Shown here: piece by piece, positions 1 to 8,262 of the stretch
Position numbering within the stretch: position 1 is the first letter of the stretch
Layout of the letters: each line of letters opens with the position of its first letter
Source of the DNA: Thermoflavifilum aggregans
Lineage (GTDB): Bacteria; Bacteroidota; Bacteroidia; Chitinophagales; Chitinophagaceae
Reading direction: 5' to 3'
Length of the DNA stretch: 64,000 nt
NCBI RefSeq assembly: GCF_002797735.1
Contig: NZ_PGFG01000001.1
Span: 2,460,001-2,524,000, forward strand
Notes under the pieces: model-generated
What the model was told of the DNA's origin: nothing
Databases searched by the model: none
The model's input: only the letters and a program-made list of their open reading frames with translations
Made by a program: the position numbers and the translations under genes

Positions 1-601
1 CCGCCTCAGGAGTAGATGGATACAGCCGTGGCAGGTATAGCTGAATGCCAATATCTTTGCTGTAGGCCGCATCTTCCCAGTTCCAGGCGTCCAGCTGCAC
101 CACTGAGGAGGTTGGGCCAATGAGTCCTCCCTCAGGTACAATATGAGCCAGTAAAATGCCATTGGAACGAAGCGTCGGGATAACTTTCGAATCCGCATTG
201 TAAGCCACAATGCTGTGTACGGAAGGAATGATTTGCCCCACTTCATCCACATCACGCGTAGCACGCACTGCTTCCACCTCGACGAGGCCAAGGTTGGTAG
301 CCGGAGCAATAAGACCGGGATAAACCTGCATGCCTGACACATCTACCAGTTCTGCCTCGCTGGTATCCACAGTTTCTCCTACTGCCAAAATTTTTCCCCG
401 GTCAAAAGCAATCATACCATTGGGGATCACCTTTCCGTTGCCCACATGAATGGTGCCATGGATAAGCACTATTTTCCGCTGCTGGGGAGGTGCGGGATAG
501 ATATGGGGCTGGGCTGAAACACCGAGGGTTTGTATGATTAAACCCACGAAAACAACTGTAAAAAAGTATGTTGGGATAAGTTGGAATTGTCGCGTGTTCA
601 T
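1..601 (-). CDS. Amidohydrolase-like exported protein, N-terminal part (3' end outside window)
   Basis: The gene runs off the left edge; about 200 N-terminal residues are visible. It starts at the ATG at 601 with a signal peptide (hydrophobic core TYFFTVVFVGLII, ending near VSAQP). The beta-sandwich typical of imidazolonepropionase/dihydroorotase-type amidohydrolases follows (GTIHVGNGKVIPNGMI, then FDRGKILAVG). Where active members have PG-[LIF]-I-D-x-H-x-H, this protein reads PGLIAPATNLGL, so the first metal-binding histidines are missing in the part seen. It lies 11 bp downstream of a second, larger amidohydrolase on the same strand, so the two are probably co-transcribed and act in the periplasm. 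The substrate cannot be told. The family call is firm, enzymatic activity is doubtful. Confidence 0.8.
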   Translation of the reverse strand, partial: MNTRQFQLIPTYFFTVVFVGLIIQTLGVSAQPHIYPAPPQQRKIVLIHGTIHVGNGKVIPNGMIAFDRGKILAVGETVDTSEAELVDVSGMQVYPGLIAPATNLGLVEVEAVRATRDVDEVGQIIPSVHSIVAYNADSKVIPTLRSNGILLAHIVPEGGLIGPTSSVVQLDAWNWEDAAYSKDIGIQLYLPRLYPSTPEA

Positions 602-612
602 GGTAATGGCTT

Positions 613-3600
613 TTAGTATTGAATAAACTGGTCATGGTTGGAAACTGCCTCCCGATAGGGTGCATCGGAAACATCCAGATCCATGTCTGCTTCATCATGC
701 TCTTCAAACCGCGGGAAGAGGCGGATCGGTTGCGTTTTTTCGCCGTGGGCTTTTGCCTGAAGCATTTCCTGGATGATACGACCCCGTTCCTGTTCATTTC
801 TTACCTGCATCAAGCTGTCCCTGATCCGGTCGTAATACACAGTGCCGTCCACCAGCGTTTTTTCAACCCGTGCATAAATGCTGAGCGGATCATCATTCCA
901 CAGCACGAGATCTGCATCTTTTCCAACCCTGATGCTGCCCACCCATTTATCCACATGCAACAACCTGGCGGGATAAAGGGTGCATAGTTTCAGGGCTTCT
1001 TCCTCGGTGAGATTTCCGTATTTGACGCTTTTGGCGCTTTCCTGATTCAGGCGCCTTCCCATTTCAGCATCGTCGGAATTGATAGCTGTGGTTATGCCCA
1101 TTTTATCCAGAATGGTAGCATTGTAGGGAATGGCGTCCACAACTTCCATTTTGTAGGCCCACCAGTCAGAAAACGTGCTGGCGCCAGCCCCATGGGCTTT
1201 CATTTTATCGGCCACTTTGTAACCTTCCAGGATATGGGTAAATGTATTGACCCGAAAACCGAATTGTTCGGCTACCCGCATCAGCATGGTGATTTCGCTC
1301 TGCACATAAGAATGACAGGTAATAAACCGCTGATGATGAAGGATTTCCACGAGAGCATCCAGCTCCAGATCTCTGCGCTTATCCGGTGGCTGTTTTTCAT
1401 AATCCTGTGCCCGGGTAAAGGCATCCACAATCACCTGCTCCACGCCCATGCGTGTCTGGGGAAAACGCTCGTGCTGGTTATCGCCCCAGTTGGATTGCTT
1501 AACATTTTCGCCCAGGGCAAATTTGATGAAGGGATCCCAGCCCTGAAATTTCAGTTCTTCGGCATTGTGCCCCCAGCGCATTTTGATAAGTTGGGTTTGT
1601 CCGCCAATAGTATTGGCTGAGCCATGCAACAGATGGGAGGATGTAACTCCACCGGCCAGCTGGCGATAAATGTTGATATCTTCCGGATTGATTACATCGG
1701 CTATGCGGACTTCCGAAGTGACCGACTGTGTGCCCTCGTTTACACCGCCGGTAATGGCTATATGCGAATGTTCGTCGATGATGCCGGGAGTTAGGTGCAT
1801 GCCGGTGGCATTGATTATTTCAGCATCCGGAGCGGAAAGGTTTTTTCCGATGGCGGCAATTTTACCCTTGCGAACCAACACATCGGTATGGGGTAAAATG
1901 CCATCCGCTTCATTGGTCCAGACTGTCGCATCTTTAATCAGAATGGCCGCCGGCTGCTGTGGAATCTGTTCACTGCCAAAAGCCTGAAAGGGATAATATA
2001 CAGGCCCGGGATTCGGGTAAAAAGGCTGTTTATGTGAAGTTGTATCTTGTTCAGGCTGATAAAGAGCTGTCCGGTAAGCCAGCCAGCTTAGCGTTTTACC
2101 ATCAGGCCCGATGCCGCTTCCCTGCAGGGTATCACCGTGAATCCATCCGCTCAGCAAAATGGTAGCTACAGAATCGACTCCGCGCCTGGATTTTTGTGCC
2201 GGGAAGCTGATCTGCAGCAATTGCTCATTCCAGCTCATTTTTCCCGATAGCGTATCGCCTTTGCGAAAAACCTGCAAGCCAAGGGTTTGGGGTTTGCCTT
2301 TGATAATCCATTGAAAACTTTCTCCGGGAAATACCACGGTGTAAGTGCCTCTTACATCGTTCCAGCCGTTGGCTTGCAGCACGTAGGGGTAGCCCTGAAT
2401 CCAATGCTGATACCAGACGGTGTTTTCATCGAACACAGGCCCCGAACAAATCAGAAAATTTGCCCATTTACCGGGTTCCAGGCTGCCCAGCTGATCGGCC
2501 ACGCCCAGGAAGCGGGCAGGATTGAGGGTCAATGCGTTTAACGCAGCCTCCTGGCTGAGGCCGTAGTGAAAGGCTTTCCTGAGTTGGGTTAACCAATCAC
2601 TGGGATCTTTTAAGCCATCCAGGGTGAAGCAAAAGGGAATACCGGCTTTTTCAAATGCAGCCGGCTGGGTAGGCGCCAGCTCCCAGTGTTTCAACGTGGC
2701 AAGCGTCAAAAAACGCGTCTGAGCAGGATCGCTGACATCATAAGGGTCGGGAAAGTTCAGGGGTAAAATAAACGGGCTTCCGGTGGCCTTGATTTCAGTT
2801 AGCCGCTGATATTCATCTCCACCAGCCTTGATGAGATACTGCACATGAAACTCACGGCCGATGGCTGCTGCCCGCAACGCATCCCATTTGTTGCTCACAG
2901 CTAACAACTGCGGTAATGACTGATTGCGGTTCCAGGCCTCCAGACTCAGGTTTACACCTTCATCGGGCTGTACGCCATCTGTTTTATTCTGCTGGTGTGC
3001 GGCATACCACTGAGCATCGTAGTAAGTTTGCCTGAGCAGGGCAATAGCACCCATCAACGAGCTGGGATAATCCTGTGTGGAGGAGCCTTTGTCAAATGAA
3101 TAATTGGCTGAAGCTCGCTTCCTGAGGACGACAAAATTATCGCGCACATCATCCGGCGAAGCCAGGCTTACCAAAGCCCCTGTGCCCCTGGCTATGCCAT
3201 CCTGCGAGGCGGTAAGCACCACGCCGAATCCTGCTTTGCGATAGGACGAAGCTGAGGTTTCATCGGCATGAAACATATCAGCCGCATCTATCTCAGGATA
3301 GATCGCCTCATTCCAGCCGTAAGCTCCTTTTTTATCCGACACAAACTGAGGTCCGCGTTCCCTGCGCGAGACCCGTTCAACCTGCTTTTGCTGGGAAAGA
3401 CCATAATGGCTGTATAAATCAATAAATGATGGAAAAATATATTTCCCCGAACAATCCACCACTACTGCATCGGCCGGCGGCGCTACACCTGTACTCACGG
3501 AAACAATCCTGCCCTGCCTAATCAGCAGCATACCATCTCTGACAGTATCTCCCGCCTTCCGCACAATCACAGCATGCACAAAAGCAAATGTGCGTGTACG

Positions 3601-3696
3601 CGGATCGGCAATACCATTTACCGGAAATGTGGCCTGAGCTATTGCATTTGTAAAGACAGCAGCCAGCAGACATCCGCAAAGAATAGCTTTTTTCAT
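613..3696 (-). CDS. Large two-module amidohydrolase family protein, exported
   Basis: An exported protein of 1027 residues. The ATG at 3696 is preferred over an upstream start because it opens a good signal peptide (MKKAILCGCLLAAVFTNAIA, then QA). It holds two amidohydrolase modules. The first, roughly residues 20-480, has the fold signature (DGMLLIRQGRIVSV, then FIDLYSHYG) but only one histidine where HxH is expected. The second, from about residue 590, is canonical, with PGIIDEHSHIAI supplying HxH, the later H of THILEGYK, and the acidic NSDDAEMGR near the end. The likely role is metal-dependent hydrolysis of an amide, ester or cyclic peptide bond in the periplasm; the substrate is unknown. 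It is followed after 11 bp by the degenerate amidohydrolase at 1-601, suggesting a paired or complex-forming system. Family call strong, function open. Confidence 0.85.
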   Translation of the reverse strand: MKKAILCGCLLAAVFTNAIAQATFPVNGIADPRTRTFAFVHAVIVRKAGDTVRDGMLLIRQGRIVSVSTGVAPPADAVVVDCSGKYIFPSFIDLYSHYGLSQQKQVERVSRRERGPQFVSDKKGAYGWNEAIYPEIDAADMFHADETSASSYRKAGFGVVLTASQDGIARGTGALVSLASPDDVRDNFVVLRKRASANYSFDKGSSTQDYPSSLMGAIALLRQTYYDAQWYAAHQQNKTDGVQPDEGVNLSLEAWNRNQSLPQLLAVSNKWDALRAAAIGREFHVQYLIKAGGDEYQRLTEIKATGSPFILPLNFPDPYDVSDPAQTRFLTLATLKHWELAPTQPAAFEKAGIPFCFTLDGLKDPSDWLTQLRKAFHYGLSQEAALNALTLNPARFLGVADQLGSLEPGKWANFLICSGPVFDENTVWYQHWIQGYPYVLQANGWNDVRGTYTVVFPGESFQWIIKGKPQTLGLQVFRKGDTLSGKMSWNEQLLQISFPAQKSRRGVDSVATILLSGWIHGDTLQGSGIGPDGKTLSWLAYRTALYQPEQDTTSHKQPFYPNPGPVYYPFQAFGSEQIPQQPAAILIKDATVWTNEADGILPHTDVLVRKGKIAAIGKNLSAPDAEIINATGMHLTPGIIDEHSHIAITGGVNEGTQSVTSEVRIADVINPEDINIYRQLAGGVTSSHLLHGSANTIGGQTQLIKMRWGHNAEELKFQGWDPFIKFALGENVKQSNWGDNQHERFPQTRMGVEQVIVDAFTRAQDYEKQPPDKRRDLELDALVEILHHQRFITCHSYVQSEITMLMRVAEQFGFRVNTFTHILEGYKVADKMKAHGAGASTFSDWWAYKMEVVDAIPYNATILDKMGITTAINSDDAEMGRRLNQESAKSVKYGNLTEEEALKLCTLYPARLLHVDKWVGSIRVGKDADLVLWNDDPLSIYARVEKTLVDGTVYYDRIRDSLMQVRNEQERGRIIQEMLQAKAHGEKTQPIRLFPRFEEHDEADMDLDVSDAPYREAVSNHDQFIQY

Positions 3697-3800
3697 ATCA
3701 GATTTATTTGTTGAGCGGTTAAAAATAATCATCACCCAAAAAATTTCATAATCTTCCGGGATAAACGGCAAACAAAAAAGATGTGATGTGAAAAATTATG

Positions 3801-4535
3801 TTATGATTTGCTGAAACAAACTTGCTTTGCCTGATGCAATACCTGCAGATACTGCTGCAGATACGATTCCTTTTGTTTGCGTCTGTACTGCATGATGAAA
3901 CGAGGATGTGCCACCGGAACTATCGTTTGCCACCAATGATATGTATGATTCAGCTTTTGCAGCAACGCAAAGTTTTTACCTTCACCAATGCAAATCACCA
4001 CCCGTCTGCAAATAGGTAATTGCAGCAACGCCTGAATATGCGAAATAATGTCCGCATATACTGCATCAAACAAAGCCTTATCATCATAATAGTTTACATT
4101 CTTTCCATCTTTTACCAATGCAAGCGGATATAGAGAATGAATAAAAAAATGATGATAAAACTTTTGCACGCCACCATATTGTTCAATCATTTCATAAATA
4201 AACTGCGATGATAATTCCGGTTTCATGGGTAAATGATGATCAATACCGCATTTTTCTTTCAATCGGATGGGATCAGTAAACGGAATACCGGTAATTCCTC
4301 CGCCAAAGCGACCGGGATTGATACCCAGCATGGTTACGCGTACATCATGATCTGCATAATACTTGTAATAAAATGTGTTTACAAGTCGGGCAATTTCCGG
4401 TGACGCAAACGGATGCAATGCCTGAAATGCATGAGGTAAATGAGTTGGTACAACCAATCGGGCATTGTATTGCAGGAAAGCGTCTGCAAAGGTATTTGCC
4501 TGTGTTTGCCGCAATGATGATTGATGTGTTGTCAT
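3801..4535 (-). CDS. SMUG-like uracil-DNA glycosylase family protein (DUF4918 type)
   Basis: A protein of 244 residues with the SMUG/uracil-DNA-glycosylase signature LGINPGRFGGGITGIPF, matching the G-[MI]-N-P-G-[PR]-[FW]-G water-activating and base-pocket loop of SMUG1 (GMNPGPFGMAQTGVPFG). Later come HSLYPLAL and VICIGEGKN, and the end has HPRF, in the place of the minor-groove intercalation loop (HPS/HPR) of the superfamily. It probably removes uracil or an oxidised uracil derivative from DNA as the first step of base excision repair in the cytoplasm. No signal peptide is present. It is divergent from the coiled-coil gene at 4588 and not obviously in an operon. The exact lesion specificity is not predictable from sequence. 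Confidence 0.75.
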   Translation of the reverse strand: MTTHQSSLRQTQANTFADAFLQYNARLVVPTHLPHAFQALHPFASPEIARLVNTFYYKYYADHDVRVTMLGINPGRFGGGITGIPFTDPIRLKEKCGIDHHLPMKPELSSQFIYEMIEQYGGVQKFYHHFFIHSLYPLALVKDGKNVNYYDDKALFDAVYADIISHIQALLQLPICRRVVICIGEGKNFALLQKLNHTYHWWQTIVPVAHPRFIMQYRRKQKESYLQQYLQVLHQAKQVCFSKS

Positions 4536-4587
4536 GTTGTTCGAATAATATTTCGTAATTTCATAGAAATCAAATCAATTTTCAACG

Positions 4588-5070
4588 ATGAACAAATCCA
4601 TTATCTCCATTCCTTTGATACTTGGTCTTACATGCTGTTGTATGTATATGGGCAAAGCCCAACAAATTACATCAGATTCACTTCAAATCCTGCAAGCGAG
4701 GCAAGCTGCATTAGAAAAAGCTACCGAATTAAATAAGCTGAAGATTGAATTGGCAAAAAAACAAAAGCAAGAGCAGGAAATGAAAGACAGGACCGATCAT
4801 TTCAATACAAAAGCCAATTATTTTTTAAGCAAAGCAAAAAAATATTCCGAAGAATTGAAGAAACATCCGTCTGACCGGAAAGCTGCCAAAAAATCAAAAA
4901 AATTTACCCGCCGTGCCAATCACTTTACCCGCCGTGCCCAAAGATTTGCTGTTAAATATAGCAAACTGAAAAACGATGTGGATCAGCTTCAGCAGCAAAT
5001 AACAGATTTGCAAAAACAAATAGATCAAGACAATCTGCGCATCCATTTTCAGCCTTCAGGCAATCCCTGA
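4588..5070 (+). CDS. Exported Lys-rich coiled-coil protein, unknown function
   Basis: Not recognised as a named family. It is 160 residues with an N-terminal signal peptide (MNKSIISIPLILGLTCCCMY) likely cleaved after GKAQ. The rest is almost entirely helical and charged. A heptad-like stretch (about residues 35-70, EKATELNKLKIELAKKQKQ) is followed by a very basic middle with a near-tandem repeat (FTRRANHFTRRAQRF) and a second coiled coil at the end (VDQLQQQITDLQKQIDQDN). The basic core suggests binding to a polyanion or a role as a periplasmic spacer, but that is inference. It converges with the JmjC-like gene, leaving 2 bp between the stops. Codon use looks like its neighbours. Confidence 0.75.
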   Translation: MNKSIISIPLILGLTCCCMYMGKAQQITSDSLQILQARQAALEKATELNKLKIELAKKQKQEQEMKDRTDHFNTKANYFLSKAKKYSEELKKHPSDRKAAKKSKKFTRRANHFTRRAQRFAVKYSKLKNDVDQLQQQITDLQKQIDQDNLRIHFQPSGNP

Positions 5071-5072
5071 TT

Positions 5073-5963
5073 TCAGGTTGTCTCCTGCAGCTGGATTTTG
5101 CGCATGGCTTTTTCAGCATTGCGGTGCGCCATTTTCCGTTTGTAATGATACCACCATTCAGGCCGTGTTTTGATAAGCAGGTTATTCATCATGCGCATGG
5201 GTAAAATATGATAAAAACCTTTCAGCTTGCCGGCCAATGTTTCATCAAGTGCACGCAGGCTCATAGAAAAGCCACTGTCCATATATTCCATGTGATGCCA
5301 GTATCCTGCAGGCATAAATAAGGTATCACCATGCTGCAGAATAGCGGTATATCCTTTTGCATAACGCAATGCGGGAAAATGTTCTTCATCTAGGCCTTCA
5401 TGCCAGTTTACGAAATTGGCCGCACTTTCTACCGTAAGCGGCATGCGATAAATAAAGGTCGATTGATTGTTTTCCAGCAACAATACCCGTTTGCGGCCTA
5501 CAAACTGAGTATGGAAAATATGGGAACAATCAATATCATAATGCATGTGTGCCACACTGCCCGCGCCACCTACAAACAGCATGGGATATTTTTTCAATAA
5601 GCCTTTGATCAGGTGATCGGGCCAAGTGAAATCTTCCACCAGCTGGGGAGCATATTTGAAAATGTTGAACAAAAATACCCGCAGCTGTACGGGTCCTTTT
5701 CTCACCATCTGCAAATAATCACCGAAATACATTTCCTCATCGTAACCATTCACCGGGGTATGGGCATCTGCGCGATTGTTGCTGTATAAACCCACCTTTT
5801 CCTTTCCAACAATCTCAATGAAATAATCCCAGGTCCATTTGGTCAATGCCGGCCAGTTGCGCGACAGGCCCGTGATCACCACCGGTTTGCGAGGCTTCAG
5901 GTATTTTTCTCTGAAATCCCTGGGCGAGATATCATCCACCCGGTCAATAGCTTCTACATGCAT
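5073..5963 (-). CDS. Cupin-like (JmjC-type) Fe(II)/2-oxoglutarate oxygenase family protein
   Basis: A member of the cupin_8/JmjC-like family (asparaginyl hydroxylase FIH and tRNA/peptide hydroxylase relatives). The ATG at 5963 is chosen, giving 296 residues: the longer frame would start at a TTG that lies inside a -7 promoter box (5985-5992). Visible motifs are the family N-terminus (RKPVVITGLSRNWPA), the iron-binding HxD in AHMHYDID (about H141 and D143), and the distal His in MPAGYWHHMEYMDSGF (about H223/H224), a phrase typical of this family. It probably hydroxylates a protein or small molecule using O2 and 2-oxoglutarate. The target is unknown and neighbours give no clue. It is a separate transcription unit. 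Confidence 0.8.
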   Translation of the reverse strand: MHVEAIDRVDDISPRDFREKYLKPRKPVVITGLSRNWPALTKWTWDYFIEIVGKEKVGLYSNNRADAHTPVNGYDEEMYFGDYLQMVRKGPVQLRVFLFNIFKYAPQLVEDFTWPDHLIKGLLKKYPMLFVGGAGSVAHMHYDIDCSHIFHTQFVGRKRVLLLENNQSTFIYRMPLTVESAANFVNWHEGLDEEHFPALRYAKGYTAILQHGDTLFMPAGYWHHMEYMDSGFSMSLRALDETLAGKLKGFYHILPMRMMNNLLIKTRPEWWYHYKRKMAHRNAEKAMRKIQLQETT

Positions 5964-5984
5964 AGGTTCATGTTTTAGATCAGA

Positions 5985-5992
5985 CAAATTTA
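5985..5992 (-). promoter_or_regulatory. Promoter -7 box of the JmjC-like gene
   Basis: Read leftward the bases are TAAATTTG, a perfect match to the Bacteroidota -7 consensus TAnnTTTG. It lies 21 bp before the ATG at 5963, which settles the start codon. No clear TTG -33 element was found at the usual spacing. Confidence 0.5.
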
Positions 5993-6023
5993 TAAGTTAA
6001 CCGGATGAATACGGATAAATTTT

Positions 6024-6995
6024 TTACACAGAAGCGTCGCGTGCAAACAGGGAGTGGACAAAGCTTTCGGGGTCAAAAGGCTGAAGATCTGTAATCTTCT
6101 CTCCCAGCCCGATGTAACGGATCGGGATCTGGCATTGGTGTGCAATGGCCAGCACCACGCCGCCCTTGGCTGTGCCGTCGAGCTTGGTAACCACCAAACC
6201 CGTAAGCTCGGTCACGGCCATAAATTGTTTGGCCTGCTCCAGTGCATTTTGTCCGGTGGAGCCGTCGAGTACCAGCAATACCTCATGGGGTGCACCGGGC
6301 AATTTTTTGCTGATCACACGGCGGATCTTGCCCAGCTCATCCATCAGATGTTTTTTATTGTGCAACCGTCCGGCTGTATCGATGATGGCTACATCCATAT
6401 TGCGGGCAATGGCACTTTGCACGGTATCGAAAGCCACAGCTCCCGGATCAGCACCCATGGCCTGTTTGACAAGGGGCACACCGGCCCGCTCACTCCAGAT
6501 GGTAAGCTGATCCACAGCCGCCGCGCGGAAAGTATCGGCTGCTCCCAACAACACCTGATATCCTGCCTGTTTGTACTGATAGGCCAGTTTACCGATGGTG
6601 GTGGTTTTGCCTACACCATTAACGCCCACAACCAGTATCACATAAGGGCGTTTGTTATCAGGCAGCTGAAAAGGTTGAACAGCTGCGGGGTGCTGCACCG
6701 GAGGTAAAAGTGATAGGATGGTTTGCTCCAGCAATTGCTGCAATTCCCCGGAATTCCGGTAGCGCTCGCGTGCAGCTCTTTGTTGTAAACGATTCAGGAT
6801 TTCCACTGTGGTATCAATGCCCACATCGGCACTGATCAACGCTTCCTCTAACTCATCGAGCCATTCGTCATCGATGGTCGACTTGCCGGTGAACAACTTA
6901 CCCAGCCGGCTCCAGAGGTTATCACGTGTCTTCTGCAATCCACTGTCAAGCTCGGCCTGTTTTTCCCTGGAAAAAAAACGACTCCAGATGCTCAT
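6024..6995 (-). CDS. ftsY: Signal recognition particle receptor FtsY
   Basis: SRP-type GTPase that docks ribosome-SRP complexes at the membrane for co-translational insertion. The 323 residues hold the helical N domain (about 1-100) and the NG GTPase: P-loop GVNGVGKTTTIGK, the DTFRAAA motif, G3 DTAGRLHNK, G4 TKLDGTAKGG, and the closing GLGEKITDLQPFDPESFV typical of FtsY rather than Ffh. The acidic A domain of enterobacterial FtsY is absent, as in most short FtsY proteins, and no methionine-rich M domain follows, which excludes Ffh. It lies downstream of the rpmB-rpmG-DUF4295 operon but a strong terminator (7024-7057) separates them, so it may be transcribed partly from its own promoter. Confidence 0.96.
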   Translation of the reverse strand: MSIWSRFFSREKQAELDSGLQKTRDNLWSRLGKLFTGKSTIDDEWLDELEEALISADVGIDTTVEILNRLQQRAARERYRNSGELQQLLEQTILSLLPPVQHPAAVQPFQLPDNKRPYVILVVGVNGVGKTTTIGKLAYQYKQAGYQVLLGAADTFRAAAVDQLTIWSERAGVPLVKQAMGADPGAVAFDTVQSAIARNMDVAIIDTAGRLHNKKHLMDELGKIRRVISKKLPGAPHEVLLVLDGSTGQNALEQAKQFMAVTELTGLVVTKLDGTAKGGVVLAIAHQCQIPIRYIGLGEKITDLQPFDPESFVHSLFARDASV

Positions 6996-7009
6996 GATGT
7001 CAGTTTCAT

Positions 7010-7057
7010 TTAGAAATAAAACAGCAAAGCCATCCCGCTGGTACGGAATGGCTTTGC
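7010..7057 (-). terminator. Rho-independent terminator after the rpmB operon
   Basis: The arms at 7024-7036 and 7045-7057 pair over 13 bp with one G-U (GCAAAGCCAT core) around an 8-base loop, followed leftward by TGTTTTATTT. It sits 19 bp after the DUF4295 stop and just before ftsY. Confidence 0.8.
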
Positions 7058-7076
7058 GGACATGCGATGCAAAAAA

Positions 7077-7250
7077 TCATTTTCCCGACAGATAGCTTTT
7101 TACTTTTTCCTTGTGCACGATGGCTTCCTTGAAGGTATAAGCACCTGTCTTGGGCGAACGTACAGCCCGGATTACCCGCGTCCAGTTTTTGGATTCTGCA
7201 CTGGCCTGCGGATCCTTGTTCTTGATAGCAGTTTTAGCTTGTTTGGCCAT
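7077..7250 (-). CDS. DUF4295 family small basic protein, probable ribosome-associated
   Basis: A 57-residue basic protein, starting MAKQAKTAIKNKD and ending KVKSYLSGK, with the central SKNWTRVIRAVRSPKTGAY. It matches the DUF4295 family, found in Bacteroidota and encoded beside the genes for ribosomal proteins bL28 and bL33, exactly as here. From memory, a protein at this locus was described in a Flavobacterium ribosome structure as an extra large-subunit protein (called bL38); I am not certain the name maps to this family. Size, charge (many Lys/Arg) and operon position all fit a ribosomal role. The stop is followed by the operon terminator. Confidence 0.88.
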   Translation of the reverse strand: MAKQAKTAIKNKDPQASAESKNWTRVIRAVRSPKTGAYTFKEAIVHKEKVKSYLSGK

Positions 7251-7269
7251 GATAAAACGTTTTCAAAAG

Positions 7270-7452
7270 TTATTTAATTTCCCGATGCAGGGTTACTTTT
7301 CTCAGAATAGGATTGTATTTGCGCAATTCCAGGCGTTCGGGGGTATTCTTTTTGTTTTTAGTGGTGATGTAACGAGAAGTTCCCGGTAAGCCCGAATTTT
7401 TGTGTTCGGTGCATTCCAGAATCACTTGCACGCGATTTCCTTTTTTTGCCAT
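7270..7452 (-). CDS. rpmG: Large ribosomal subunit protein bL33
   Basis: A 60-residue protein of the bL33 family, with the typical start [17 protein letters not shown], the middle [20 protein letters not shown] and the end [16 protein letters not shown]. The four zinc-binding cysteines of the C+ form are not present (one Cys, in LECTEH), so this is a C- (zinc-independent) type. It sits in the 50S subunit near the E site. Order is rpmB-rpmG-DUF4295, with gaps of about 20 bp, so one transcript is expected. Confidence 0.96.
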   Translation of the reverse strand: MAKKGNRVQVILECTEHKNSGLPGTSRYITTKNKKNTPERLELRKYNPILRKVTLHREIK

Positions 7453-7472
7453 GGCGAAAAAATTTTAGTTAA

Positions 7473-7709
7473 TTATATCTGCTGGCCGGCAGCACGTAAT
7501 TCTTTTACAACCTGATACAAACCTTTCTTGTTGATGGTGCGTAATCCCTTGGCACTTAACCGCAGGGTAATCCAGCGATCTTCTTCCTGCAGGTAAAACC
7601 TCCGGGTTTGCAGATTGGGATAAAACCTGCGTTTTGATTTTTTATTGGAAAATGATACCTGATGCCCTGTCATGGGTCGCTTCCCGGTTACCTGACAAAC
7701 TCTGGCCAT
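7473..7709 (-). CDS. rpmB: Large ribosomal subunit protein bL28
   Basis: A 78-residue protein of the bL28 family. The start is taken at the ATG at 7709 because [19 protein letters not shown] is the conserved N-terminus; the upstream frame extension (12 residues) has no family support. Conserved features include [14 protein letters not shown] and [16 protein letters not shown]. It is part of the 50S subunit and the first gene of a three-gene operon with rpmG and the DUF4295 gene. Confidence 0.96.
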   Translation of the reverse strand: MARVCQVTGKRPMTGHQVSFSNKKSKRRFYPNLQTRRFYLQEEDRWITLRLSAKGLRTINKKGLYQVVKELRAAGQQI

Positions 7710-7953
7710 ATATTGAATGATTTTTGGGTCAAAACAGGAGTGCAAATGTCGGATTTTTTTCCAAAATCAAAAATTCATGGGAAGTATTGCTCCGTTAATG
7801 CCTGCCAGATACTCGAAAATCCCGTCCGCTGATTGCATAAAAGCTGTTTTTTACCAAAAAATCACAAAACTCCATGGGCATTCATGCAACTTTTAGGAGA
7901 TTTGGATTGTCTTATTAACATAGAAAAATCTGGCACGATTCTGTATTTCGTAT

Positions 7954-8127
7954 ATGAACAAAAAATGGTTTCACTTGCATAAATCTCGACACGTGAACTG
8001 GCCTGTAACATTCGGATTAATTGGACTGTTGGTGGTGACGGTGGGTACGGTGATAACGATCTATCTGGTGCGGAACAAAGTAGATCGGCATGAAGAATTT
8101 GATGCAACCAAAGATTTGTTTATCTGA
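7954..8127 (+). CDS. Small single-span membrane protein, unknown function
   Basis: A 57-residue open frame, too short for most gene finders. It has a basic N-terminus (MNKKWFHLHKSRHVNW), one hydrophobic span (about residues 18-39, VTFGLIGLLVVTVGTVITIY) and a charged C-terminal tail (RNKVDRHEEFDATKDLFI). By the positive-inside rule the N-terminus is cytoplasmic. I do not recognise the family. It lies alone between rpmB (divergent) and pdxJ (same strand, 135 bp on). The opposing-strand frame across it has no recognisable features. The clear topology favours a real gene. Confidence 0.6.
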   Translation: MNKKWFHLHKSRHVNWPVTFGLIGLLVVTVGTVITIYLVRNKVDRHEEFDATKDLFI

Positions 8128-8225
8128 CCGGTATCCTATGACCGCACACACGTAAGCCTTTCTGGTTGTCGTTTCCCGAAGGTTATCGGGAAAATGAAAT
8201 GTTTTTGCCTTCCCCTCAATTGCCT

Positions 8226-8258
8226 TTGTACATAAAGCCTGAATATTGCCTAATTTTA
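8226..8258 (+). promoter_or_regulatory. Possible promoter of pdxJ
   Basis: TTG at 8226-8228, 22 bp spacing, then TAATTTTA at 8251-8258 (one mismatch to TAnnTTTG). The box ends only 4 bp before the pdxJ ATG, implying a very short or absent leader. Confidence 0.35.
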
Positions 8259-8262
8259 GGGC

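Noticed and set aside
613-2541. Several rightward ORFs of 70-140 codons
   Set aside because: All are antisense shadows of the large amidohydrolase gene with no domain, start context or promoter.
5964-5987. TTG start extending the JmjC-like protein by eight residues
   Set aside because: The TTG is part of the perfect TAAATTTG promoter box, so it is not transcribed.
7862-8107. Leftward ORF of 81 codons
   Set aside because: It is antisense to the 57-residue membrane protein, whose topology is convincing; the leftward product has no pattern.
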